Shown: piece by piece, positions 35,826 through 44,743 of the stretch
Layout of the letters: each line of letters opens with the position of its first letter
Numbering within the stretch: position 1 is the first letter of the stretch
Assembly (NCBI GenBank): GCA_016930085.1
Contig: JAFGHO010000083.1
Span: 1 to 64,000 of the forward strand
Direction: 5' to 3'
Length of the DNA: 64,000 bases
Source of the DNA: Spirochaetales bacterium
GTDB lineage: Bacteria > Spirochaetota > Spirochaetia > SZUA-6 > JAFGRV01
The notes under the pieces: generated by a model
Database searches by the model: none
What the model saw: only the letters and a program-made list of their open reading frames with translations
What the model was told of the DNA's origin: nothing
Program-made: the position numbers and the translations under genes

Positions 35826-38800
35826 GTGACTGAAAAGGCATTGAAAACAAAAAAAACTTCCTGGCTGAGAAGGGGAATAGAAATACTCATACTTGTCGGG
35901 CTGACGATTGTCGCCACACTCATATATCGTTTTGTCGATAATGAACTGACGATACGAATGGAAGTACTCAAAGAGGATATACTCCACTATCTGGAATTAC
36001 AGCTTGGAAGAAAAATCAGCTATGATAATATTTCACCGTCGGTTTTCATGTATCTTGAAGTCCGCGACCTGAAAATCTACAGCATACGAAACAACGAGGA
36101 AGAACTATTCAGATTGAAAAGGGTGAGGGTGATGTATAATCTTTTCGTCCTGCTTTTTTCAAATGATCCCCTGGCTGCGGTTTCGGAAATAAATATATCC
36201 AATACCCTTTTCAAATTCAATCCGATGAATGCTTCCGGCAATGAAGCGGGAGAATTACAGAAAAATCTCCTTTCCAGACTCACCTCCTCGAATTATCTGT
36301 TCAGAATCACGGGCAACAATGTCAGCGTTCATCTCTATACGGAAAATGCCGAGATAACCTTTACGCATCTGTTCTTTGAAATAAACAGTATCGCCCAGGC
36401 CTACCAGCTGAATATCAAAAAGGGAGTCGCGACGATTGTGATAACCGATGAGAATGGTCCGCATTCGTTCGATATGGAATTGAAAACAAAAGGAAGCTTC
36501 GACCGTGATTTCAGCGGAGCCGATTTTATCGTGAAATTCCTTCATTTCTCGACCGATACGATTTCCTTTCAGCGGCAGACCCTGCAGATCACCCTTGACG
36601 ATAACCTGATCGATGTTCGAAAAATTCAGGATAAATCCCCGATCGATCTGCATCTCTTTGCGGATCTCAATACCGGTACGTTGACGTTTAATTTTAAAAC
36701 GGAAAAATTCCAGCCGCAGACCATGTTCCGTTTCACCGGACCATGGGAGCCGTTCAATCAATGGCTTTCATCGGCCATCACTTCATCCGGGACATTCGAT
36801 GTCAGCCTTGGAGACCCGCATGTCACGTATGAATTGAGCGCGGATATAGGATTGAATCATCCCTCCCTGCCGCCCGGGATTCTGGTTTCGGCCCGGCTGC
36901 ACGGCGATGAAGAAAAAGTATTTCTCGAACCACTCGTCGTCAACTCCCGGCTCGGCAGAATCGATTTTACCGGAAATGTCCTTTTCAGAAACTTTTTCCC
37001 GGAAGGGTTCCTGCGGCTGGTCAATGTAAAGGTGGCCGAGGATAAACGCGTTTCGGCAGATTTCAAGCTTGACAGAAGCGAAGAAAGCCTGAGTTTGCGG
37101 GGAACAAAGCTGACTGTCGGGGCGAGTGAGTTCGATCTTTTTGTCCTCGATATTTTTCCGCGATTCGATTCGTTTTTCTTTCGTTTGCAGACATCGTTTT
37201 CACAAACGCCCTATACGAATACGATTTCCTCGTGGGGTACGTTGACCCTTGATCATGCTGCAGGGCTTGAGCTTTACGGAGAATTATCATCCATCCCGGT
37301 CTCCCACATCTACAAACTCTTTATCAAGGATAACGCATTTTCGCAGGGGCGGTACGAGTTTTTACAACGATACTATCTGAGTTCGGAGTTTACCTTATGG
37401 ACTGATTTTGAAGATTTCAGGTTCGAAACGGATCAATTCATCGTACAGGATAAGAAGAATGATAAAAACTATCTGAGTATGGTGTTGAAGGGAAACAATA
37501 AAGAGGCGTTTGTCGAGGACTTCACCGCCGACTGGGAGAATTACGCGATTGAAGCTTATCTGAAAGCCGAGTTTGGAAACACCGGGGGATTTTCCTTTCA
37601 ATCATCGATTTCGGTCGAGGGGATTCCCTATAGCTTTTCAGGGTATTACACACCGCGAAAAACCCTGCACGTCGCGGGAAATTACGGTTTCACCGCCTCC
37701 TTTATTTTTTCCAGAAATGCCGATATTTTGTTTTCGGCAAAGGCACTCAAAATACCGATTCCCGTCAAAGCGGAAAAAGACACCACCGTCTATCTTGCCT
37801 TTACGATGAACGGCATCTTTCCGGCAAAGGGAAAGTGGCAGATCGTTTCTCCCCATACGATTTTCTATGACATTCCCCTTTTTATGTCTCGCACCAATGT
37901 GTGTGAGTGTGCTTTTGTTCTCAATAATGACGAGATGTATGTATCGGCGATAAATTACAAGGACGGAATTTCGGAATTATCCGGCAGCGGCGAAATTCTT
38001 TTTTCCGTCGAAGGCGAAGAGGGGATCTCCGGTGATTTTTATCTCGAGGGCGCGGCAACAGGTGAGCAGTATTCGTTGTCGGTGACATTTGAAAAGGAGA
38101 TCCTTGATTTCAGGCTTGTCTTCGACAACTCACCGGCAGAACGGATAGGGAAATTTCTGTTTTCCGGTTCTTTCAGCGGGGAAGTAGCGGTAACGGGGCC
38201 GCTCGGCGATATCGAGACAATCATCGATTGTAATCTTGTCAAGGGAAGCCTCATCGGCGATCATGTCGGTCTCGAGACCCGGATTGTATTAAAGGAAAAC
38301 AAGCTGATAGTCGAATCGCTCTCATTATCCTTTCTTTCCAACAAAATCACACGCTGCACGGGAGAATTCCACAGGACAAAGGGAGATTTCTCATTTACAG
38401 GTCATTATATCGGAGATTATTTCAGAAAGGATATACAGTGTAATTTTGTTTTCGCCGGAAATGTCGTTAATATGGATAAGCGAGCCAATATTTTTACTTT
38501 CCTGGACCAGGAGATGTCGAGTACGGTCGGGCTTTCCGATATTTCGGTGGATAACGATTCATTTGATCCATGGTCGTTATCCTTTACCAGAAAGCCCGAC
38601 GGCCTGATAGTAAAGGGGGGGCCGGAGGAAGTCTTTACAGGATTTATTGCCAAAAACGGTGATTTTGAGTTCACGATCGTGAAACCTTTTCCCATTCAGG
38701 GATATGCTAAAGGTAAGATAATCGACAAGAATATCGATGCCGCGATCGAACATATCTGGATCGATACCTCCGTTTTGAATGTTATCCTTGGCGAGGATAT

Positions 38801-40337
38801 TATCAAATTTACCCGGGGGAGTATTTACGGGAATGATATCGCAATCAGCGGTTTTTTCATAGATCCACTTTTCTCCGGCACCGCCCGTGCGGAAAATGTC
38901 AGATTGTCCTTTTTCCTCAGTAAATATGATACGGAGCCCTTTGATGTCGATCTTTACTTCAATGACAAACAATTCATTCTCGACAACAAGACCGTCCAGG
39001 TAGGAAGCGGATATGTTTCGGTTTCCCGCGCGATTTTCACGATCGATCATTGGCTTCCTACACAATATTATCTCAATTTCTCCTCCGATGAGTACATCGG
39101 CATCTATTGTGTTCATAATTTCGGACCTGCCTTTGTCGACGGCTATGGAATCGGCTCGATCAAGGTATTGGGCGACACAGAACGGGCAATTGTTTTGGGT
39201 GATATCGAGGCCAGTTACAGTACCGTTATGCTTCGGGATGAACCGGAGCAGCAGGAGGATGAGGATCTCGAGTTCGATTTTATTACCGATATAGCGTTGA
39301 CCAGCGGGAGAAAAGTAGAATTTGACTGGCCAACCGTAACTTTTCCCGTTTTGCGGTGTTATTCTACAAAAGGTTCGACCGTCACTGTTTCGTACAATAC
39401 GACAAACGAAAAAATCGAGTCGAAAGACCTGGAAAACATGTTCGAGCGTCGTGAGACTGAATATCGGGAAATTTGGGAGTTGTTTAAAAAAGACGAACAG
39501 GTGGCATCCCTAAAAACACACAGGGATTACCCCGTCATTATGCCGGGATTTGTCATGAGAGGGTCTGCCGGGATAAAAGGCGGTGAGGTTTTCTATTTCA
39601 ACAGAAACTTCTACCTGAAGTCGGGTAATATTGTTTTTAACGTATTTGATCCTGAAGATATCGATCCGACGGTGACCGTTCGGGCCGAAATCTGGGAGAT
39701 TGATAATGAAACTGAGGAGAAGGTGCAGATTTTTTTGATCGCGGAAAACAATAAGCTGAGTGAGTTTTCTCCACGTTTTGAATCCATTCCATCGAGAACG
39801 GAAACGGAAATTTTTGCCCTTTTGGGCAAATCGATTCAAGAACGGATCGAAGAAAGCGGATTCGGTCTTTCCGTTGTTTTGCTTTCGAGCGAGGTGCTGG
39901 GGGAGATCGGTATATTCAGGAGTTTCGAAGAAACGGTGAGAGAACTTTTTAATGTCGATCTCTTTTCAATACGAACACAAATTATCGAAAATGTGGTGCG
40001 CGATAAATTTATCGATGATCAGCCCGTCGATGAAGAATACACAATTTCTTTGGGCAAGTATCTTGACAATACGACCATAACTATAGGACAGTATGTCGGA
40101 GATGATTTATTCGTCACCGGTCTTGTAAGACTTACGGAAGTAGATTATTATTCCTCTGACAGTTTATTCGGCAGTGGATTTTTCGGGGTCGAACCTGAGT
40201 TTGAAATCAGTCTGGAATGGCCCACTCCGTTTTTCCTTCTGGAGTGGACGTTCAGTCCCGATCAGGAACACCTTGATGATCTCTTTTTTTATCTGACAGA
40301 TAATATAATAAAGCTGGAGTGGAATTGGAAATATTAA
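35826..40337 (+). CDS. TamB-like translocation/assembly protein (AsmA/DUF490 type)
   Basis: A 1503-aa periplasm-spanning protein with one N-terminal helix (GIEILILVGLTIVATLIYRF), then very long beta-helical repeats typical of AsmA/TamB proteins, and a C-terminal DUF490-like section (FALLGKSIQERIEESGFGLS, SLGKYLDNTTITIGQYVG, FFLLEWTF). TamB works with Omp85 proteins and has been linked to phospholipid transport to the outer membrane. GTG start with a weak ribosome site. It is 23 bp before bamA, making a tamB-bamA-skp operon. Confidence 0.85.
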   Translation: MTEKALKTKKTSWLRRGIEILILVGLTIVATLIYRFVDNELTIRMEVLKEDILHYLELQLGRKISYDNISPSVFMYLEVRDLKIYSIRNNEEELFRLKRVRVMYNLFVLLFSNDPLAAVSEINISNTLFKFNPMNASGNEAGELQKNLLSRLTSSNYLFRITGNNVSVHLYTENAEITFTHLFFEINSIAQAYQLNIKKGVATIVITDENGPHSFDMELKTKGSFDRDFSGADFIVKFLHFSTDTISFQRQTLQITLDDNLIDVRKIQDKSPIDLHLFADLNTGTLTFNFKTEKFQPQTMFRFTGPWEPFNQWLSSAITSSGTFDVSLGDPHVTYELSADIGLNHPSLPPGILVSARLHGDEEKVFLEPLVVNSRLGRIDFTGNVLFRNFFPEGFLRLVNVKVAEDKRVSADFKLDRSEESLSLRGTKLTVGASEFDLFVLDIFPRFDSFFFRLQTSFSQTPYTNTISSWGTLTLDHAAGLELYGELSSIPVSHIYKLFIKDNAFSQGRYEFLQRYYLSSEFTLWTDFEDFRFETDQFIVQDKKNDKNYLSMVLKGNNKEAFVEDFTADWENYAIEAYLKAEFGNTGGFSFQSSISVEGIPYSFSGYYTPRKTLHVAGNYGFTASFIFSRNADILFSAKALKIPIPVKAEKDTTVYLAFTMNGIFPAKGKWQIVSPHTIFYDIPLFMSRTNVCECAFVLNNDEMYVSAINYKDGISELSGSGEILFSVEGEEGISGDFYLEGAATGEQYSLSVTFEKEILDFRLVFDNSPAERIGKFLFSGSFSGEVAVTGPLGDIETIIDCNLVKGSLIGDHVGLETRIVLKENKLIVESLSLSFLSNKITRCTGEFHRTKGDFSFTGHYIGDYFRKDIQCNFVFAGNVVNMDKRANIFTFLDQEMSSTVGLSDISVDNDSFDPWSLSFTRKPDGLIVKGGPEEVFTGFIAKNGDFEFTIVKPFPIQGYAKGKIIDKNIDAAIEHIWIDTSVLNVILGEDIIKFTRGSIYGNDIAISGFFIDPLFSGTARAENVRLSFFLSKYDTEPFDVDLYFNDKQFILDNKTVQVGSGYVSVSRAIFTIDHWLPTQYYLNFSSDEYIGIYCVHNFGPAFVDGYGIGSIKVLGDTERAIVLGDIEASYSTVMLRDEPEQQEDEDLEFDFITDIALTSGRKVEFDWPTVTFPVLRCYSTKGSTVTVSYNTTNEKIESKDLENMFERRETEYREIWELFKKDEQVASLKTHRDYPVIMPGFVMRGSAGIKGGEVFYFNRNFYLKSGNIVFNVFDPEDIDPTVTVRAEIWEIDNETEEKVQIFLIAENNKLSEFSPRFESIPSRTETEIFALLGKSIQERIEESGFGLSVVLLSSEVLGEIGIFRSFEETVRELFNVDLFSIRTQIIENVVRDKFIDDQPVDEEYTISLGKYLDNTTITIGQYVGDDLFVTGLVRLTEVDYYSSDSLFGSGFFGVEPEFEISLEWPTPFFLLEWTFSPDQEHLDDLFFYLTDNIIKLEWNWKY

Positions 40338-40360
40338 GAAAAAGGATTTAAGGAGTTAAT

Positions 40361-42946
40361 ATGGCACTGATCAGGGATATGTCGTCCGTCCCGGGAAAGG
40401 CGGGATTATCCATCCGGAGGAAGGCGGGAGGTTCTTGTTGCATGGCGTTCGGCAACAATGCCGTGAAAATAGTATCGATTCTCATGGCTTTGTTTTTTAC
40501 CGTATCCCCCCTCATGGCCGAGGAGATGGAAGAAGAATGGTATCTTGAAAAAACGATCATCGATATAAAATTCGTCGGGCTCGATCATGTCAACATTAAT
40601 GATTTGAAACCGATTGTAGGAGAGTTCGTCGGTAAAAATTTTACCAAGGATATTTTCTATGAAATCGATCAAAAACTCTATGAACTCGAATATTTTAATG
40701 ATATCCAGCTCGTGGAGGTCCCCGGTGATGAAGACAAGACAACGGTTATCCTCGAATATCACGTCGAGGAAAAACCCATCGTTGCCGATATCAGGTTAAC
40801 CGGCCACAAGGCGGTTACCAGGAATGAAATCCTCGATAATGTTCAGACAAAGCGGGGGGACTTTGAAAACAGGGTTATGGTGCGTGAAGATGAAATAGCA
40901 ATAAAAAGCTTTTATATAGAGAAAGGCTTTACCGAAGCGGCGGTATCGAGCAGAATCGAAAAGGATGACGAGAAAAATGTCATCATTGTCTATTTTGATA
41001 TTGATGAGGGTTTTAAAACGACAATCAAGGAAATCCTTTTTTCCGGAAACGATTTTGTTACCGACAACACCCTCCGCGGAGAACTCGTATCGAAAAAACA
41101 GGATTTTTTCCATAATGGTGTTTTCAAGGAAAATAATCTCGCTGATGACAAAATAAAGATTCTGGATTATTATAATAAAAAAGGCTATATCGATGCCGAA
41201 GTCGAGAGAGTCGAGAAGACGGTCGAGCAGAACGAGGAAAAAAGCAGAAGTTACCTTATTCTCACTTTTTACATCAAGGAAGGCGAGCAATTTCTTTTCG
41301 GCGATGTGACATTTGAGGGAAACAATATATTTCCGACGGAAGATTTGAAAAAGCTGATCAAACAAAAACCCGGAAAGGTTTTCAATAAAGTGCAATGGGA
41401 GATGGACGTCCAGGCGATCAGATCATTCTATGCCGACAGCGGTTACATTCATAACAGTGTCAGCGAGCGGCCCGAAAAGGATGATACGAATAAAATCATT
41501 TCATATACGATAAGTATTATCGAAAAAGACAGGGCCCATATTGAAAATATCCTCATTGTCGGAAACGACAAGACCAAGGATTATGTTATCGAACGGGAAC
41601 TTCCCTTTGAAGTCGGTGATATTTTCAGCGCGGAGAAAATACGTCAGGGAATATTCAACCTCTACAATCTGCAATATTTTTCAAATATTCAGCCGCAGCC
41701 CATGCCGGGCAGTAATGAAGGACTTATGGATTTGATCATCAATGTGGAAGAAATGAGTTGGGCGGATTTTAAAATGGGTCTCGCATTTTCCGGGACGGAG
41801 TTCCCGATATCCGGACAATTCGGGTGGTCGGACAGAAATTTCCTGGGATTGGGCGTTGAAGTGGGGATTGATCTCGAGGCCTCGCCGATCAAACAGGGAT
41901 TGGCACTCCGGTATCAGGACAATTACCTCTTCGGTAAGGGCTGGGGAGGCGGTCTGAAATTTTCATTGTATCATTCGCTGATCCAGAACGCCTTCCAGGA
42001 TATCGCTCCTCCTCTTTTTACCGATAAGGATATCCCCGATCCTTTCACGAGCGAGGAAGAGTATACCGATGCGATCAGGGAAGGAATCGATACAAACGAG
42101 CTTTCACTCATGGAGTATGATTCTCTCGATATCGAACTCGGCGCAAATACGAGTATCTATTTCAGAACACTTCTTGGAAAATTCGGTATCAGCACGAGTT
42201 TCACGACAAACGCCTCCTACGTGTGGTATGATTCGAAGAAGTACAGACATTACAACAAAACAGTGAGGGAGAATCTCGAACAATGGAATTTCATCAATAC
42301 GTGGGGTAATACATTAAGCTGGGATACGCGTGATATTTTTTATAATCCGGAATCGGGCTTTTACCTGGCACAATCCTTTATATTTTCGGGTTTCTGGGGC
42401 AAAAGAAATTATACGAAAACCATCTCAAAAGCCGAAGCCTTTGTAACGCTTTTTGATATTCCGGTATCCGAAGACTTTGATTTTAAAACGGTACTGGCGC
42501 TTCATGCCTCAGCCTCGTTCATGCTCGATCCTTGGTTCGGTCTCATGGACAACTATGAGGCGACCGAACGTGAAAAATTATGGATTGACGGGATGAATGT
42601 CGCGCGCGGTTGGCCTTTCAGAAGAAACGGCGAGGCCCTGCTTGATTTTTCTCTCGAACTCAGGCATCCGCTGGTAAAGCAGTTACTCTGGTGGACGTGG
42701 TTTTTTGATGCCGCTTCCATGTGGGACAATCGTGATGAGGCTGATTTTTCAATACTCGATAATTACCTTTTCAGTTTCGGTGCCGGGTTGCGTGTCATAA
42801 TGCCCGGCCTTCCAATCCGTCTCTATTTCTGTCAGCGGTTCAGATTTGAAGACGACCGGGTCATTTGGGAACAGGGTGAAATTCCACTCTTTGATCCGTT
42901 GAGTCTGCGTTTTGTCGTGGCAATTACGCAACCCGGTTTCTTTTAG
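40361..42946 (+). CDS. bamA: outer membrane protein assembly factor BamA (Omp85)
   Basis: Core of the beta-barrel insertion machine. The 861-aa product has a signal peptide (VKIVSILMALFFTVSPLMAEE) preceded by an unusual basic extension of about 35 residues, five POTRA domains (for example IIDIKFVGLDHVNINDL, IVADIRLTGHKAVTRNE, IKEILFSGNDFVTDN, FLFGDVTFEGNNIFPTE, IENILIVGNDKTKDYV) and a 16-strand barrel. The last residues, AITQPGFF, end in Phe as outer-membrane barrels usually do. ATG 40361 has AAGGAG; a second ATG at 40442 would give a shorter, more conventional signal peptide. Confidence 0.95.
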   Translation: MALIRDMSSVPGKAGLSIRRKAGGSCCMAFGNNAVKIVSILMALFFTVSPLMAEEMEEEWYLEKTIIDIKFVGLDHVNINDLKPIVGEFVGKNFTKDIFYEIDQKLYELEYFNDIQLVEVPGDEDKTTVILEYHVEEKPIVADIRLTGHKAVTRNEILDNVQTKRGDFENRVMVREDEIAIKSFYIEKGFTEAAVSSRIEKDDEKNVIIVYFDIDEGFKTTIKEILFSGNDFVTDNTLRGELVSKKQDFFHNGVFKENNLADDKIKILDYYNKKGYIDAEVERVEKTVEQNEEKSRSYLILTFYIKEGEQFLFGDVTFEGNNIFPTEDLKKLIKQKPGKVFNKVQWEMDVQAIRSFYADSGYIHNSVSERPEKDDTNKIISYTISIIEKDRAHIENILIVGNDKTKDYVIERELPFEVGDIFSAEKIRQGIFNLYNLQYFSNIQPQPMPGSNEGLMDLIINVEEMSWADFKMGLAFSGTEFPISGQFGWSDRNFLGLGVEVGIDLEASPIKQGLALRYQDNYLFGKGWGGGLKFSLYHSLIQNAFQDIAPPLFTDKDIPDPFTSEEEYTDAIREGIDTNELSLMEYDSLDIELGANTSIYFRTLLGKFGISTSFTTNASYVWYDSKKYRHYNKTVRENLEQWNFINTWGNTLSWDTRDIFYNPESGFYLAQSFIFSGFWGKRNYTKTISKAEAFVTLFDIPVSEDFDFKTVLALHASASFMLDPWFGLMDNYEATEREKLWIDGMNVARGWPFRRNGEALLDFSLELRHPLVKQLLWWTWFFDAASMWDNRDEADFSILDNYLFSFGAGLRVIMPGLPIRLYFCQRFRFEDDRVIWEQGEIPLFDPLSLRFVVAITQPGFF

Positions 42947-42993
42947 TTGTTATGACCTGAAGAATATAATAAATTGGCAGGGGAGGTTTCGAT

Positions 42994-43527
42994 ATGAAAA
43001 ATATGAGGGTGGCACGATATTGTGTATTATCTCTGGTTTTCTTTCTCATTGGAATCACGCTTTTTGCAAACCAGAACATGCCGAAAGTGGGAGTCGTCAA
43101 TATCAAAAAGATTGCACAGACTTATTTCAGGGATTCGAAGGCATTTCGTGATCTGCAGGAGGAAAAAGAAAAAAACGAAAAATATATCGAGCAGGTAAAA
43201 AAGGATATCCAGAATATAGAGAAACAGATACTCGAAGCGAATATGGCGAATAATTACGATCTGGGCTTTCGGCTTGAATCGGAGAAAAAGCGTAAAGTAG
43301 AACATCTGCGTGAATATATACGAATAACCAATCAACAAATCGAAGAGAAATTAAAAAAGCTTTATTATTCCGACGAGTATCTGGAAGAATTGATCGAAAA
43401 GATCGAAATGGTAGCACTCAAGCAGGGGTTTTCCCTGATACTCGATATCGATTCGTCTGAAATTTATTTTTATACACAGGAGATTGATATCACGGAATTG
43501 GTGATCGAAGAATTGATGACACGATAA
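42994..43527 (+). CDS. OmpH/Skp family periplasmic chaperone
   Basis: A 177-aa protein with a signal peptide (VLSLVFFLIGITLFANQ), a short first strand (PKVGVVNIKKIAQTYF), a long coiled-coil hairpin (about residues 50-130, Lys/Glu-rich) and a C-terminal strand region (FSLILDIDSSEIYFYTQ). This is the Skp/OmpH layout, which carries unfolded outer-membrane proteins to BamA. ATG start with GGGGAGG upstream. Immediately downstream of bamA, as in many diderms. Confidence 0.88.
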   Translation: MKNMRVARYCVLSLVFFLIGITLFANQNMPKVGVVNIKKIAQTYFRDSKAFRDLQEEKEKNEKYIEQVKKDIQNIEKQILEANMANNYDLGFRLESEKKRKVEHLREYIRITNQQIEEKLKKLYYSDEYLEELIEKIEMVALKQGFSLILDIDSSEIYFYTQEIDITELVIEELMTR

Positions 43528-43543
43528 AAAACAGGGGAGAGTA

Positions 43544-43963
43544 ATGGCACGGGCTTTATCGATCGATCTTGGAACAAAGCGGGTCGGTTTTGCGCTTTCC
43601 GATCCGTTGAAAATGATAGCCAGTCCTTATGATATGGTTCATTTTTCAACGGATGAAGATCTTGTGAGGACGATCGAATCCATCGTGAAAGAAAAAGACG
43701 TCGATATCGTCATCATCGGACTTCCGATTCGAGAAGACGGCAGGGAAGGTAAGGGATGTGAGGAATCTCGAAAACTCGCAGACAAATTAAAGGAAAAGAA
43801 TATAACGGTTGTTTTATGGGATGAACGATATTCGAGTAAAATAGCGGAATCCATTTTGAAAGAGTGCGGTGTAAAACAAAAGAATTCAAAGAAAAGGATT
43901 GATTCGCTTTCTGCATCGATTTTACTGGAAAATTATCTTCAGTCACTGAAATATAAAGAATAA
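43544..43963 (+). CDS. ruvX: RuvX/YqgF family pre-16S rRNA processing nuclease
   Basis: A 139-aa RNase H-fold protein with SIDLGTKRVGFALSD, the middle IVIIGLPIREDG, WDERYSS and the closing KRIDSLSASILLENYL. Family members complete 16S rRNA 5' maturation. ATG with GGGGAGAG upstream. Possibly the last gene of the tamB operon. It converges with the STAS gene, with only 9 bp between stops and no obvious terminator. Confidence 0.93.
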   Translation: MARALSIDLGTKRVGFALSDPLKMIASPYDMVHFSTDEDLVRTIESIVKEKDVDIVIIGLPIREDGREGKGCEESRKLADKLKEKNITVVLWDERYSSKIAESILKECGVKQKNSKKRIDSLSASILLENYLQSLKYKE

Positions 43964-43972
43964 AAATCAACG

Positions 43973-44488
43973 TTATTTCGGATTTCCAGACGTTTCGTTT
44001 CCTTTTTTTTCCTTTATTTGCTTTGAAAGCAATTCTTTAACGATTTTGAATTTTTTACGGTTATCTTCAGAAATTTCAATAAGATTTTCATGCGCCTTGA
44101 GAATGAACTCGGGCGATATCTTTTCCTTCTGCGATATCGTTTCCATCGATTCAGGAAAGGTTATGTCCCGTTCACTGTAGGAAAGAATCTTGTCAAGGCC
44201 CAGATCGGCGAAATGAGAAAGTGATTCCTGTGAGGGGTGAATGACGCAGAGTTTTCGCCTGTAGAGGTTGTAAAATTTCTTGTTGAAACCGATAAGAAGC
44301 CCCATGAAGGTGGAGTCCATATATTCACAGTGAGAAAGATCCACGTAAATATCTCTTATTTCAGGTTTTTCCTCAAGACGTCTGAAAACCCGTTGTCTCA
44401 ACCCGAAACAAATTTGCGCCGTTATATGTCCTTTGGCTTTGATAAATAACTTGTTGTTATTTTCTGTATAAAATATAGAGTTTTTCAT
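43973..44488 (-). CDS. STAS-domain protein (anti-sigma factor antagonist-like)
   Basis: A 171-aa cytoplasmic protein with a STAS domain in the first 110 residues: KLFIKAKGHITAQICFGL, then IYVDLSHCEYMDSTFMGLLI, where the Ser of MDST is the usual phosphorylation site. A charged helical tail follows (SPEFILKAHENLIEISEDN to the end). No kinase or phosphatase partner is next to it. A small proline-rich protein is encoded 54 bp upstream on the same strand. Confidence 0.85.
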   Translation of the reverse strand: MKNSIFYTENNNKLFIKAKGHITAQICFGLRQRVFRRLEEKPEIRDIYVDLSHCEYMDSTFMGLLIGFNKKFYNLYRRKLCVIHPSQESLSHFADLGLDKILSYSERDITFPESMETISQKEKISPEFILKAHENLIEISEDNRKKFKIVKELLSKQIKEKKGNETSGNPK

Positions 44489-44542
44489 CCGGTCGCCTGT
44501 TTGAAATATCTTTTTGATACTTCTCGAACATTCTACACTGTT

Positions 44543-44704
44543 TCACGCCAATAAGTCAACAACCCGTTGAGGTTCCGGAACCGGTGTCGTCGTTTCCGAA
44601 ATGGTTGCGGTATTCTCCGGGGGGGGTTGCGTAATGGTTTCTTCCGGGGGTAAAGGCGGCTCGAGCGGTTGAACGGGTATCTGATCAATTCTTTCTATCT
44701 CCAT
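44543..44704 (-). CDS. 53-aa proline/glutamate/threonine-rich small protein
   Basis: Not recognised. ATG 44704 follows AAAGGAG with a six-base spacer, a strong ribosome site. The product (MEIERIDQIPVQPLEPPLPP start, PEPQRVVDLLA end) is acidic, rich in Pro, Glu and Thr, and probably disordered. It contains eight consecutive C residues on the coding strand (44620-44627), encoding Pro-Pro-Pro; slippage there would shift the frame. Same strand as, and 54 bp before, the STAS gene. Confidence 0.6.
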   Translation of the reverse strand: MEIERIDQIPVQPLEPPLPPEETITQPPPENTATISETTTPVPEPQRVVDLLA

Positions 44705-44705
44705 A

Positions 44706-44734
44706 TTGTACTCCTTTATTAATTAAAATATAAT
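44706..44734 (+). promoter_or_regulatory. predicted mutS promoter, nearly leaderless
   Basis: TTGTAC (44706-44711) and TATAAT (44729-44734) are 17 bp apart. Transcription near 44741 would leave about three bases before the mutS ATG at 44744. A divergent minus-strand candidate (TTGCCG, 18 bp, TATATT) for the small protein overlaps this region. Confidence 0.55.
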
Positions 44735-44743
44735 GCATACAGG

